Source of the DNA: an uncultured Lachnospiraceae bacterium
Lineage (GTDB): Bacteria; Bacillota; Clostridia; Lachnospirales; Lachnospiraceae
Length of the DNA: 64,000 nucleotides
Assembly: GCA_910586125.1 (NCBI GenBank)
Contig: CAJUHP010000018.1
Location: forward strand, 1 to 64,000
Reading direction: 5' to 3'
The translations under genes were made by a program, and so were the position numbers. The notes under the pieces were generated by a model, which saw only the letters and a list, made by a program, of their open reading frames with translations, was not told the origin of the DNA and searched no databases. Below are positions 1-8,800 of this stretch, one piece after another; the first letter of the stretch is position 1, and the number at the start of each line of letters is the position of its first letter.

Positions 1-2
1 AA

Positions 3-215
3 GAAGCGGTAAAAGAGGCCAAGAAGAATAGAGAATGGAGGCATGAGTATATGACGTTGTTAATGAGAGACCAGGAGAATGTGAAAATTGGCGAAGAAAA
101 AATGCTTTTGTTAATAGAAAGACTGATAGAAGATAAGCGTTTTGATGATATTGCCAGAATAAAGGCGGATAATCCTTATCGCCAGAAACTTTATTTGGAG
201 TATCATATCGTTTAA
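3..215 (+). CDS. C-terminal part of an Rpn-type PD-(D/E)XK nuclease/putative transposase (5' end outside window)
   Basis: The reading frame is open from base 3 and ends at TAA 213-215, giving about 70 residues; the start lies before the window. The stretch NREWRHEYMTLLMRDQEN, followed by a charged helix and the ending YRQKLYLEYHIV, is typical of the C-terminus of Rpn (recombination-promoting nuclease) family proteins, which are multicopy in Lachnospiraceae. The catalytic domain is not in view, so activity cannot be judged. Two broken relatives lie at 3115-3645 and 3718-4035, so the region has collected this family repeatedly. Family call is from recognition of the tail only. Confidence 0.6.
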   Translation, partial: EAVKEAKKNREWRHEYMTLLMRDQENVKIGEEKMLLLIERLIEDKRFDDIARIKADNPYRQKLYLEYHIV

Positions 216-757
216 AAATATGGCATCATAGGGCAGAAAATTTTAAAGATTTTCTGTCCTTAATAATATTATGAGATTTTTTCGTATTTAGGTATATGAT
301 GGAGAGCCATATTATAAGTAAGGGCGGAATTATGAAGAAATTTAGATAGTGCAGAAAAGCAAAGGCTTAAGTGTAAATGAGAAACGTATAAAACTTTGGA
401 GAAGATTATGGAAACATTGGTTTGTTATGATGTTTTCATAGATGCCCATCCCGCTGGGGAAACGCAGGACACGAAGAGATATTTCGTATACCTCGTACTC
501 CTGCTCCGGAAATAGTCAAAAGCCACTTTCTGGCAGATGTGCCGGTATTGGTCTGCCGAGAGATTTTCCTGTCGCGGGTGATACTACCATATCGAAAAAT
601 GACTCAAAACAGGTTAAACGGGAAGCCCTGAGCATATCCTATGAGAATATCAAAAAGTTATTTCGCGCATAAGGCTGTTGCGTAGAACGATATTACAAAT
701 GAATGCGAATGGGTTGCAAGCTTATAGATATAGATTGTAAATGAAAGGAATATAGCT
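216..757. other. AT-rich stretch with no convincing gene
   Basis: About 540 bases without a supported gene. A 76-codon frame at 442-672 has no ribosome binding site and resembles no family I know. Bases 277-325 match 3696-3744, upstream of and into the Rpn remnant there. The stretch looks like decayed mobile or accessory DNA. Confidence 0.4.
301..325 (+). repeat. Short dispersed repeat, copy 1
   Basis: Twenty-five bases beginning GGAGAGCCATAT and ending AAGTAAGGGC. Compared with copy 3 (3720-3744) there are 3 differences, and similarity extends about 25 bases further upstream in those two copies. Copy 2 lies at 1786-1810. The function is unknown; the copies may be relics of the upstream region of Rpn-family genes. 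Confidence 0.6.
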
Positions 758-1777
758 ATGTTTAATAAGTCGCTTATACTTGCAGTAGACATGTATGGAT
801 GTCCTAACAGATGCAAGCATTGTTGGATTGGTCATATGCCAAATAAACAGATGTATGAAGAGTCAGATGTTTGGATTATTAATTATTTTAAACCATATTT
901 TAACAGAATCACCTTCGATAGTTGGTTAAGGGAACCGGATTTTTGTAGTAATTACAGAGAACGTTGGAACCGGGATGTTGAGATATCTGTCAATTCTAAA
1001 CCTGAGCGTTTTGAATTAGCAAGCTTTTGGCGTCTGGCACGAGACCCGGATTATGTACTTTTTTTAAAAGAGGTAGGTGTAAAAAAAGTTCAGCTTACAT
1101 ATTTTGGGATGGAAGAGATGACCGATAAATATGTTGGGCGAAAGGGTGCATTTCAAGAACTATTGAAAGCGACAGATGTTCTCATTGCCAACCAGATCGC
1201 ACCAAGATGGCAGGCGTTTCTTAATGAGGAAAATAAGGACGAGGTTATTCAATTAACGAATCTAATTAATATGCTGCAATTAGAGGAAAGATGTGTCTCA
1301 TTTGGAGAAAGCTTTGAATTTTTTGTACACTGTGGAAGTTGTGAGGGCGAAAACCGCAAACTTTATAATATTCGAATTGAAAAAGACCATATTCCGGAGA
1401 AAATCAGACCATACTATTTAAACTATGATAAAGTTATTACAGAGGAGGAATGTTGTAAATTACTTCAAGAGGATATTTCTCACATAATTTATCATAATAA
1501 TGAGCAGATTGTGCTGTATGTGTCCAACACCTTTGATGTGTATTTCAATTTTACTCATATGACAGAAGCATGGAAAATAGGCAATCTGAAGAATACTGAA
1601 CCGGAAGAAATGGTAAGAAAAATTGTGGAAGAGGATACGGATGCCTTGAATGCTGCAAAATCCATAACGATTAAAGAGCTTGTTGAAAGGTATGGAAATA
1701 GATCTTCTAAAAAAGCTTTTTTCATCGAAGATTACAAATCATATTTACTGAATTGTTACATAGAAGATACATTTTAG
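758..1777 (+). CDS. Radical SAM protein, orphan, function unknown
   Basis: A 339-residue protein with the radical SAM iron-sulfur motif CX3CX2C at Cys15, Cys19 and Cys22 (YGCPNRCKHCW), expected to bind a 4Fe-4S cluster and cleave S-adenosylmethionine. I see no second cysteine cluster of the SPASM or twitch type. The start ATG is preceded by AAAGGAATAT. The gene is AT-rich compared with the sequence after 4.8 kb, it stands alone, and a strong hairpin terminator follows at 1860-1896. No precursor peptide is visible next to it, so a peptide-modifying role is not supported. The substrate is unknown. Horizontal acquisition is inferred from composition and the surrounding recombinase and Rpn remnants. 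Confidence 0.8.
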   Translation: MFNKSLILAVDMYGCPNRCKHCWIGHMPNKQMYEESDVWIINYFKPYFNRITFDSWLREPDFCSNYRERWNRDVEISVNSKPERFELASFWRLARDPDYVLFLKEVGVKKVQLTYFGMEEMTDKYVGRKGAFQELLKATDVLIANQIAPRWQAFLNEENKDEVIQLTNLINMLQLEERCVSFGESFEFFVHCGSCEGENRKLYNIRIEKDHIPEKIRPYYLNYDKVITEEECCKLLQEDISHIIYHNNEQIVLYVSNTFDVYFNFTHMTEAWKIGNLKNTEPEEMVRKIVEEDTDALNAAKSITIKELVERYGNRSSKKAFFIEDYKSYLLNCYIEDTF

Positions 1778-1785
1778 GCTGTTAA

Positions 1786-1810
1786 GGAGAGTCGTATCAC
1801 AAGTAAGGAC
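1786..1810 (+). repeat. Short dispersed repeat, copy 2
   Basis: Twenty-five bases beginning GGAGAGTCGTATCACAAG, differing at 4 positions from copy 3. It lies 9 bases after the stop of the radical SAM gene and before its terminator. Here the flanking similarity seen in copies 1 and 3 is absent. Confidence 0.5.
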
Positions 1811-1859
1811 AAAAGGGAACATATGTTCTAAAAATAAAAGAAAATAAGAGTTATATTTT

Positions 1860-1896
1860 AACCCCCATGAGAGGCAAGCGGCTTCCATGGGGGTTT
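1860..1896 (+). terminator. Rho-independent terminator after the radical SAM gene
   Basis: A 10-bp stem pairs AACCCCCATG (1860-1869) with CATGGGGGTT (1886-1895), closing a 16-base loop. The downstream T run is short. It can act for the gene ending at 1777. Confidence 0.65.
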
Positions 1897-2030
1897 ACTG
1901 TTTGTGACAACAAAGTTCTTACAATGTAGGTTTTTATTGCGAGTCAATGTTTCTTCTGGCGGGATATATTCTATCAAATCTGTCAGATTAGTCATTTGCA
2001 CTTATTTTCAATCCTCCATAATACTTGGAT

Positions 2031-2465
2031 TTATTTTGCTTTTATTGGGAAATAATAATCCATCTGTTCGTATCCTGTTATATTTTTTACAAGTGGTGAC
2101 GTAATTATATTTCCTAATTCTGAACGTGATGTGTCACGCTTAAATCCGTTTTCACTGAGAAACGTATCTATCTCTGTGTTCATAAGCTCCTTATCTGTTT
2201 TCTGGTCGATGTCGGTTGCTACAGCATAAAGACCTCCTTGAAAATCTATTATTTCAAATTCGTTTGGAACATTCATACCATCTTCATACATATACCACCA
2301 AACAAAACCATCTCCTGCCCAAAATAGGAAATCTTTCGGAAATAGTCCTCTTTTTTGTGAAGATAACCATTCGTCAAATAGATTGAATTTTTCCTCTCCG
2401 AACATACCTGTTCCCGATGAAACCATTTTACAGGCCGGCATTTCATAAATTCTTACACTCTGCAT
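2031..2465 (-). CDS. GyrI-like / effector-binding-domain small protein
   Basis: A 144-residue protein resembling the stand-alone GyrI-like or AraC-type effector-binding family: PACKMVSSG near the start, then WLSSQKRG, a central YMYEDGM, a GGLYAVATD strand and a C-terminal GYEQMDYYFPIKAK. Such domains bind small, often cationic or aromatic ligands; some inhibit gyrase or act as multidrug sensors. No DNA-binding domain is present. The start is supported by GGAGGAATAACAATG. It is a monocistronic minus-strand gene next to recombinase remnants, so its present function may be marginal. Confidence 0.65.
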   Translation of the reverse strand: MQSVRIYEMPACKMVSSGTGMFGEEKFNLFDEWLSSQKRGLFPKDFLFWAGDGFVWWYMYEDGMNVPNEFEIIDFQGGLYAVATDIDQKTDKELMNTEIDTFLSENGFKRDTSRSELGNIITSPLVKNITGYEQMDYYFPIKAK

Positions 2466-2558
2466 TGTTATTCCTCCAAATTTCGTTTTGCAATGTTATA
2501 GTTATCATAACATATCACTCTAAAGAATGAAAGAGATTTCTTTGTACTTGAGTAGGTA

Positions 2559-2809
2559 ACTATATATCCGCTGACAGGTCTCCTAAAATGTTCCCGATGT
2601 AGCGCAGGCATGGTGATTTCCAGGACAACGAACCGAAACAAAGACGGCAGCAAACAGAAGCCTACCTATTATGCATGTTTTAACACGCAGGAAGGAATTA
2701 CATCGGCAGCTTTGTGAACTTCGTGAAAAACAGACGGAAATATCTGCTGCATCTTTTAATTTCAGAGATTACAATCGACCAGTACTGGAACATTGATTCT
2801 ATTAAATAG
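2559..2809 (+). pseudogene. Remnant of a large serine recombinase (zinc ribbon and C-terminal end)
   Basis: The frame from about 2559 reads YPLTGLLKCSRCSAGM, then a basic stretch and TYYACFNTQEG, matching the recombinase zinc-ribbon domain of large serine recombinases. It stops at a TGA near 2700. A second frame, ending at TAG 2807-2809, reads LLHLLISEITIDQYWNIDSIK, which matches the C-terminal end of the same family. The middle is deleted or frameshifted and the catalytic serine domain is missing, so this is a non-functional scar of an excised or decayed mobile element. Confidence 0.6.
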
Positions 2810-2829
2810 ATGGAACAATCTCTGAATGC

Positions 2830-2984
2830 AGTCAGGATTTATCCATCAGAACAGACAGGCTCTGTACCAGGAAGTCCGAAGCAGCATGAACGGCCTGGAA
2901 AGCCCGGATTTCATGGAAACGTGCAGATTCGGAAAGGAAACCATGCTGTCAGACGTTCCAGATCATGGAAAAGATTTAGTTGAA
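2830..2984 (+). pseudogene. Short coding-like remnant of unknown family
   Basis: An open frame of about 50 residues ending with TGA at 2982-2984 reads naturally, with segments such as QALYQEVRSSMNGLESPDFM and MLSDVPDHGKDLVE. I see no start codon with a ribosome site. It may be the tail of a small protein carried by the same lost element as the recombinase remnant. The family is not recognised. Confidence 0.25.
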
Positions 2985-3114
2985 TGACTGTAGAATGACT
3001 ATAGCGTGTCTGTGGAGTGCTGCCAGAATAAAATGGTCATTAAAAGACTGAAAAATATTGTGGCCTGTTTGTTTCAAATATGATAAAATACCAGTAAAAG
3101 CAGGAGGAGAGGCC

Positions 3115-3645
3115 ATGAATACAGATACTATCATAGCGAAAAATATCCGTGCGGCTGATGAGAAAGCCAGCTATGATGCGGCCTGTAAGCGGCTGCTTTC
3201 GGAGAAGATTATTCTGGTATGATCATGAAGAACTACTTGGAAGAATACTGTGACTGTGATGTGGAAGAGATTGCGGAAAAATATATTGAAGGTACACCGC
3301 AGGTGAGCGAGGTGGCAGTTGCCCCGGATGAATCCAACCATGTTTCTGTGATACAGGGAGCCGGAAACGAAGATACTTCTCTAACGGAAGGGACGCTCTT
3401 CTATGATATTCGATTTCTTGCAATCGCTCCTGTATCCGCTGAATTCATTCGCTTAATTATCAATATAGAAGCCCAGAATGATTTTTATCCGGGATATCCG
3501 CTGATCAAGAGGGGAATCTATTACTGCAGCCGAATGATTTCCGCCCAGTATGGAACAGAGTTTACAAATTGCAGACAGCATTATTCTGAATAAAATCCAG
3601 GAAAAGTTTCATTTGGCAGAGGAAACAGCTAAAATGTATTTGTAA
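3115..3645 (+). pseudogene. Broken Rpn-type PD-(D/E)XK nuclease/transposase
   Basis: The start at 3115 has a good site (CAGGAGGAGAGGCCATG) and opens MNTDTIIAKNIRAADEKAS, a familiar start of this family. After 35 codons a TGA at 3220-3222 ends the frame. The protein continues in another frame from about 3219 (IMKNYLEEY through IKRGIYYCSRMISAQYGTEFTN), consistent with loss of a single G. After about residue 150 the central part is missing and a third frame gives the normal C-terminal end IQEKFHLAEETAKMYL, stopping at 3645. The gene is therefore frameshifted and internally deleted. The nuclease core residues around YDIRFLAI and NIEAQND are still legible. Confidence 0.7.
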
Positions 3646-3717
3646 GTATAACAGACAGAGCATTTCCGTGTTTTGCCTGAAAAAAATATTACGACATTTT
3701 ACGCACTTAGGTATGTT

Positions 3718-4035
3718 ATGGAGAACCATATCACAAGTAAGGGCAGAATGATGTGGAAGTGCAGAAAATCAATATGGGGAACGTTTATCATATATGATAC
3801 CATTGACTTGCAGCTTGCAAGAAAGACGTATGTCTGAAAAGAAGACAACCGTATTTCCGTGGGGGACGAAGCGGTAAAGATATATTTGAATGCAGACCAA
3901 ATAATGGATGATGTCCGCAGAGAATGAAAGGCATTTCTGGATTATGTGGCAGACAAACGGCTTAGGGAAATAGAGAGAAAAAAAGACGATAAAGATTATC
4001 GCCTGAAATTGTACAGAAAATATCAGGTTATTTGA
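3718..4035 (+). pseudogene. Second broken Rpn-family gene, internally deleted
   Basis: One continuous frame from ATG 3718 to TGA 4033-4035 carries two internal stops (3835-3837 and near 3928). Between them it reads VGDEAVKIYLNADQIMDDV, and after the second stop KAFLDYVADK, which match the C-terminal half of Rpn-family proteins. The usual NREWRHEYM helix is missing between DYVADK and the ending KDYRLKLYRKYQVI. Repeat copy 3 (3720-3744) covers the first codons. The ATG has no clear ribosome site, and the next gene starts 39 bases after the stop. Confidence 0.6.
3720..3744 (+). repeat. Short dispersed repeat, copy 3
   Basis: Twenty-five bases, GGAGAACCATATCACAAG followed by TAAGGGC. It matches copy 1 at 22 of 25 positions, with further similarity upstream (both contain TTAGGTAT). 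Confidence 0.6.
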
Positions 4036-4074
4036 GAACAGACAAACGCCAAACGACCTTTTGATTGGAGAAAA

Positions 4075-4755
4075 ATGAAAATACAATTAAGCGACAATTT
4101 AATTAAGCATTACTTGCAAAATGTCTATTTCATAAACGGACACAGCTATGCTGGGAAATCTACGATGGTCAGGATGCTGGCGGAACGTTATGATATGATT
4201 CATTGCGGTGAAAATTACCATGATGTATTTCCGCGAAATAAACTGTCAAGGTGGAAGCAGCCTGGACTGTGCTATTTTGATACGATGAATGACTGGAAGG
4301 AATGGCTCAATATGACTCCAGAAGAACATTGGAATTGGACAAATCAGGTTTCCATGGAATGTATGGAAGTAGAGATTCTGGAGTTGCTCAGACTGGCAGC
4401 ATCGGGGAAGAAGGTCATTGTGGACACTAACATTCCACCGGATGCACTGAGGGAGATTTCGTCGTATAGCCGCGTTGCTATCATGCTTTGTGATCCGCCG
4501 GATATTTGTGCTGTCCGGTTCTTTGACCGAGAAGATCCGGACAAAAAATTTATGATGGAGCAGATTCAGCTCTGTCCAGATCCGGACGCTGCACTGCGAA
4601 ATTTTAATTCATGGGCTTTCTATCATCCTCCATTGGAGATTGACTGGGCACATACAGGCTTTTTTACTTATGTCCGTTCTGATTTTGAAAATGATACGCG
4701 GGAGGAAGTGCTGTCGGTTTTGGCAAAGCACTTTGGACTGGAAGAAGATAAATAA
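4075..4755 (+). CDS. P-loop NTPase / putative kinase
   Basis: A 226-residue soluble protein with a Walker A motif at about residues 21-30 (NGHSYAGKST) and a hydrophobic strand ending in aspartate, KKVIVDTNIPPD, near residue 120, which would be the second phosphate-binding strand. RVAIMLCDPP further on resembles the strand of small-molecule or nucleotide kinases that reads out the phosphorylated acceptor. The length fits P-loop kinases of the AAA_33 / shikimate-kinase-like group. The start is supported by TTGGAGAAAAATG. There is no partner gene: the upstream neighbour is a dead Rpn gene and the downstream one is dus, 101 bases on. The substrate is unknown. Confidence 0.6.
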   Translation: MKIQLSDNLIKHYLQNVYFINGHSYAGKSTMVRMLAERYDMIHCGENYHDVFPRNKLSRWKQPGLCYFDTMNDWKEWLNMTPEEHWNWTNQVSMECMEVEILELLRLAASGKKVIVDTNIPPDALREISSYSRVAIMLCDPPDICAVRFFDREDPDKKFMMEQIQLCPDPDAALRNFNSWAFYHPPLEIDWAHTGFFTYVRSDFENDTREEVLSVLAKHFGLEEDK

Positions 4756-4856
4756 TTTGCAGACCATGAAAAAATATAGCAGAACCGGGACTTCTTCTTA
4801 AACGGATGTTGGCGGCAGCCCAGACATATTGCCGGACGGAGGAATGAAAAAGAGAA

Positions 4857-5828
4857 ATGCAGAACATACAAGCTGGCGTTTTCGGCCCCATCCGTATCGG
4901 AGGTCTGCGTCTGCCGTCCAATGTGCTGATGGCGCCTCTGGCCGGATACACCTGTCATCCGTTTCGGATGCTGGCCTATGAGCTTGGGGCTGGCCTGTGT
5001 TTTACAGAAATGTGCAGCGCCAACGCGCTGAAATACAATGACAGGGCGACAAAACGTCTCCTGCTTTCAACAGAAGACGAGCCGTTCAGAGCCGTTCAGC
5101 TTCTTGGCGGGAATCCGGCTGTGATGGAGCAGACAGCAAAGAGCGAGCTTTTAAAGGACTTCGATATCATCGACATCAATATGGGATGTCCGGTGCCCAA
5201 TGTATTTAAAAGCGGGGAAGGAAGTGCGCTGATGCTGGAGCCAAAAAGAGCGGCGGCGATTATACGGGGCTGCAAGAAAAGCGGAAAGATCGTAACCGTG
5301 AAATGCCGTGTGGGGATTCGGGAGGACGAACTGTTCGCCGCGGAATTTGCCCGCGTGTGCGAGGAGGCCGGAGCGGATATGATTACGATCCATGGGCGGA
5401 GCCGGAGCATGATGTATGACGGAGAACCGCACAGAAAAGAGATTGAGCAGGCGAAGGCAGCCGTATCCATACCTGTCATTGCAAACGGCGGAATTTTTTC
5501 TGTGGAGGATGCGCTGAAAATGATGGAGGATACCGGCGCGGACGGGATCATGATTGCGCGCTATGGACTGGAGTATCCTTTTATTTTCAGCAAACTGACG
5601 GGAAAAACCTGCGGAAAAACATCCTATCAGATTTTAATGGAGCAGATAGAACGGACGGCGCGCAGCTATGAGGAAACGTTTACCCTGAGCTATATCAAGA
5701 AGATCGCCTCCTATATGATGAAGAAGCGAAAGGGGACAAAGCGGTACAAGGAAAAACTGCACCGAAGCGGAAATTTAACAGAGCTGCGGGAAGTGATTGC
5801 ATTAATTTTTGCGGACGAGCTGGAATGA
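4857..5828 (+). CDS. dus: tRNA-dihydrouridine synthase (Dus family)
   Basis: A 323-residue FMN-dependent enzyme that reduces uridine to dihydrouridine in tRNA. Recognisable parts are the flavin-barrel start NVLMAPLAGYT (residues 22-32), the active-site segment INMGCPVPNVFKSGEGSAL with catalytic Cys111, the tRNA/FMN-contacting VTVKCRVGI and ITIHGRSR, and the phosphate-binding ANGGI and GADGIMIAR. The C-terminal helical RNA-binding domain is present. DusB would be the usual assignment in Firmicutes, but I cannot separate the paralogs by eye. GGAGG at about 4837 is a little far from the ATG, with GAGA nearer. The LRR gene starts 8 bases after the stop, so the two are probably co-transcribed. Confidence 0.9.
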   Translation: MQNIQAGVFGPIRIGGLRLPSNVLMAPLAGYTCHPFRMLAYELGAGLCFTEMCSANALKYNDRATKRLLLSTEDEPFRAVQLLGGNPAVMEQTAKSELLKDFDIIDINMGCPVPNVFKSGEGSALMLEPKRAAAIIRGCKKSGKIVTVKCRVGIREDELFAAEFARVCEEAGADMITIHGRSRSMMYDGEPHRKEIEQAKAAVSIPVIANGGIFSVEDALKMMEDTGADGIMIARYGLEYPFIFSKLTGKTCGKTSYQILMEQIERTARSYEETFTLSYIKKIASYMMKKRKGTKRYKEKLHRSGNLTELREVIALIFADELE

Positions 5829-5835
5829 GGATGCG

Positions 5836-8800
5836 ATGGCGGGATATTATCAGATCGAAAACGGAATCTTAAAACGCTATACGGGGCGGGAGGAAGCCAT
5901 CCGGATTCCATCAGGAATTCATACCATTGGCAAGGGCGCGCTGAAAGGCTGCGTATCTCTGAAAAAGGCAGTTCTTCCGCCTGGGCTTCAATACATAGAA
6001 GAGGACGCCTTTAAGGGATGCCGCCGCTTGGAAGAGGTCGTAATACCGGATGGCGTAACGGGGATCGGGTCTTATGCCTTTCACCGCTGTCATGCGCTGC
6101 GGCAGATTTGTCTGCCGCTTTCTGTGCAGGAACTGGGAGAGTACGCGTTTTTGTATTGTGACAATCTGCGGGAAGCCAGGCTGCCGGGCGTGAAGCGGCT
6201 TGGCACAGAGGCGTTCGCAAACGGGATGTCGTTGGAAAAGCTTGTGATCTCGCGCGAATTGGACCCAGACTGTATCTGCGACGTTTTTACCGGGTGCTGC
6301 CGGGTGCGTGAAATTGCGTATGCCGATGGGGAGACATATCCGATTCCCAATGTGGTGGAGGCCGCCGCCGGTTTGGTTCCTCTTCCGCCTCGGATGGCGT
6401 GCATCGTGAAAGACATTCTCCTTCGCATGATGGAGTGGGAAGGCCGGACGCTCCTGCGGTTTCGGGTCAATATCAAACAGGTGGACGTGCCGGAAGGGAT
6501 TGAAGTTCTGGCAAAAAGCAGTTTTTTTGACATGCGGGGCATTCAGGAGATCAAACTGCCGGAATCATTAAAGCGGATTGAAAACCATGCGTTTCGCAAC
6601 TGCATTGGTCTGGAGCGGGTGATTTTCGGTGGGAATGAGCTTGACATTGCTAAGGATGCATTCCGCAACTGTACGGCGCTGCGGTCGGTCAGGACCTGTG
6701 ACGGGACAGAATACCTGTTTGGCGGTCTGGAGCACATCTATAAAAAAGAAAGAGAGAGCCAGGCGGATGGCGAAGTGCCGGCAAACGGCGGGAGGCCGGA
6801 AACAGCCGGGAACACGGAACGGATTTTGCTTTCCGGCAATCAGATTCCTGGTTTGGTTCACGTGATTCACAGGCAGGTGCTGGGGAACTTTCGAGTCAGC
6901 AAAACCATACTGTTAAAGTATCTGGGCACGGAGTCCCGGGTTATCATTCCGGAGGGGATTACTCGAATCGCTGAGGAGGCGTTTGCAGGCAATGAAACCA
7001 TAAACAAGGTGATTTTTCCGGAGAGTCTGCGCGAAATTGGAGCGGAAGCTTTTCGGGGATGCCTGCTGATGCAGACAGCCGTGCTGCCAGAAAGGCTTTG
7101 TAAAATAGGCGAGGGAGCGTTTGAAGGCTGCGTGAAACTGCTGCGAATGGAGGTACCGGACGCCGTTGATGTTCTGGAAAACCGGCTGTTTCGTCAGTGC
7201 CGCGCCCTGCAGGAAATCTGCCTGCCAACAGGGCTGAAAAAGATCGGAGAGAGTGCTTTTTACGGCTGTCAGAGTCTGAAAAAAATCGTGCTGCCGCAGG
7301 AGCTTCTCGCTGTCGGAAAAATGGCGTTTTACCTCTGCGGCCTGCGGGAAGTTCGGATTCCGGCGAAAACCGAATATGTGGAAAGTTTAGCCTTTGCAAA
7401 GAGCGGTTTGCAGAGAGCATGGATAGCAGGAAGCGGCGGCCATTGCGGTGCGGATGTGTTTGGAGACTGCTCCCGGTTGAAGAGCTTGGTGCTGGAGGAA
7501 GGCGTGCGCCATATTCCGGACAAGCTTGCCTATGGATGCAGCTCGCTGCTGCGGGTTGTCTGTCCGCAGACGCTGGAATCCGTGGGCCGGCATGTGTGGG
7601 AGGGCAGCCCTTTTTTAGAACAGTGGAAACAGCGGCAGAGCAAGAAGGAGCAGGAAGATACGGCGGAGGACGCTGTATTCTGGGATGGGCAGCACTTGGA
7701 GGGGGAAGTGTGTATCCCCGCGCATGTGCGGATTTTGGCAGGAGGCGCTTTCTACGGAAATACTAGGATAACCAAAGTGTACCTGCCGCAGACGGTTCAG
7801 TCGGTGGGAGCGGCGGCGTTTAAGGGGTGCAGCGCGCTGCGGCAGGTCTATCTCCCTTCCCAGATCCGTCATCTGGAAGCGGAAGTTTTTTGGGGATGCC
7901 GGGTTTTGGAGAACGTGTGTCTGAGTGAGGGAGGGGAGGAGAACCGCCTTCCAATCTGGCGCAGGATCGGAGAGCGCGCTTTTTATCTATGTGAAAAGCT
8001 GCGGGAAGTCCGGCTGGATCAGACAGAAGCAGTCGGCCGCGAAGCGTTTCTGGGATGTACCGGGCTGGCGAAATGCGCGGTGAATTCGATTCTGTGGGCT
8101 GGCGAGGGCGCTTTTTTTGGCACGGCGATGGGGGAGAAGCTGGAAAATGGGCTTCATCGGGTAGGCAATCTGATTGTTTCCGGCGCGGATTGTATCGGAG
8201 ATATATGTTTTCCCGACGAGGTACAGGGGATTGCGCCTTATGCGTTTGCAGGAAATCGTTCGCTTGTTCATGTGACATTTCCGGAGAGTCTTCGACAGAT
8301 TGGAGAGGGGGCGTTTTTTGGCTGCAGCGGCCTGTCGCACGCCGTATTTTTGGGAGAACTGCGCGCAGTGGGAGCGCATGCGTTTGAGAAGTGCTGCTCT
8401 TTGAGAGAAGCAGAATGCCGGGCCTGTGAGATGGGGGAGGGGGCGTTTGCCGGATGTGCTGCGCTTACCCGCGCTTTTCTTCCAGAGATAACGATTCTGG
8501 AAAAGCGGCTCTTTGCCGGGTGCGTCAATCTGGAAATATGCCTGTGCGAGAGAGCAGAAACCGTGCGGGATTTCTGTTTCAGCGGCTGCCGGAGCCTGCG
8601 AAACTTTGATTTTTCATCTCTGAAGCAGGTGGGGACGTATGCGTTTTCCGGGTGTGAAAGTCTGCGATATGCAGACTTTGCAGATGGACTTTTGCTGCAT
8701 GCGCATGCTTTGGAGGATTGCAGCGGCTTAGAACAGCTCTGTCTATTCGGGCCGCAGGGAACCGTCTCGCTGAAGGAATATGCACTGTCAGGCTGCACAT

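Noticed and set aside
442..672. A 76-codon frame in the accessory region
   Set aside because: No ribosome site, no recognisable family and odd composition; more likely debris.
758..1777. Idea that the radical SAM gene is the maturase for the sulfatase at 60448
   Set aside because: It has only the single radical SAM cysteine motif and lacks the additional cysteine clusters of anaerobic sulfatase maturases; distance and composition also argue against it.
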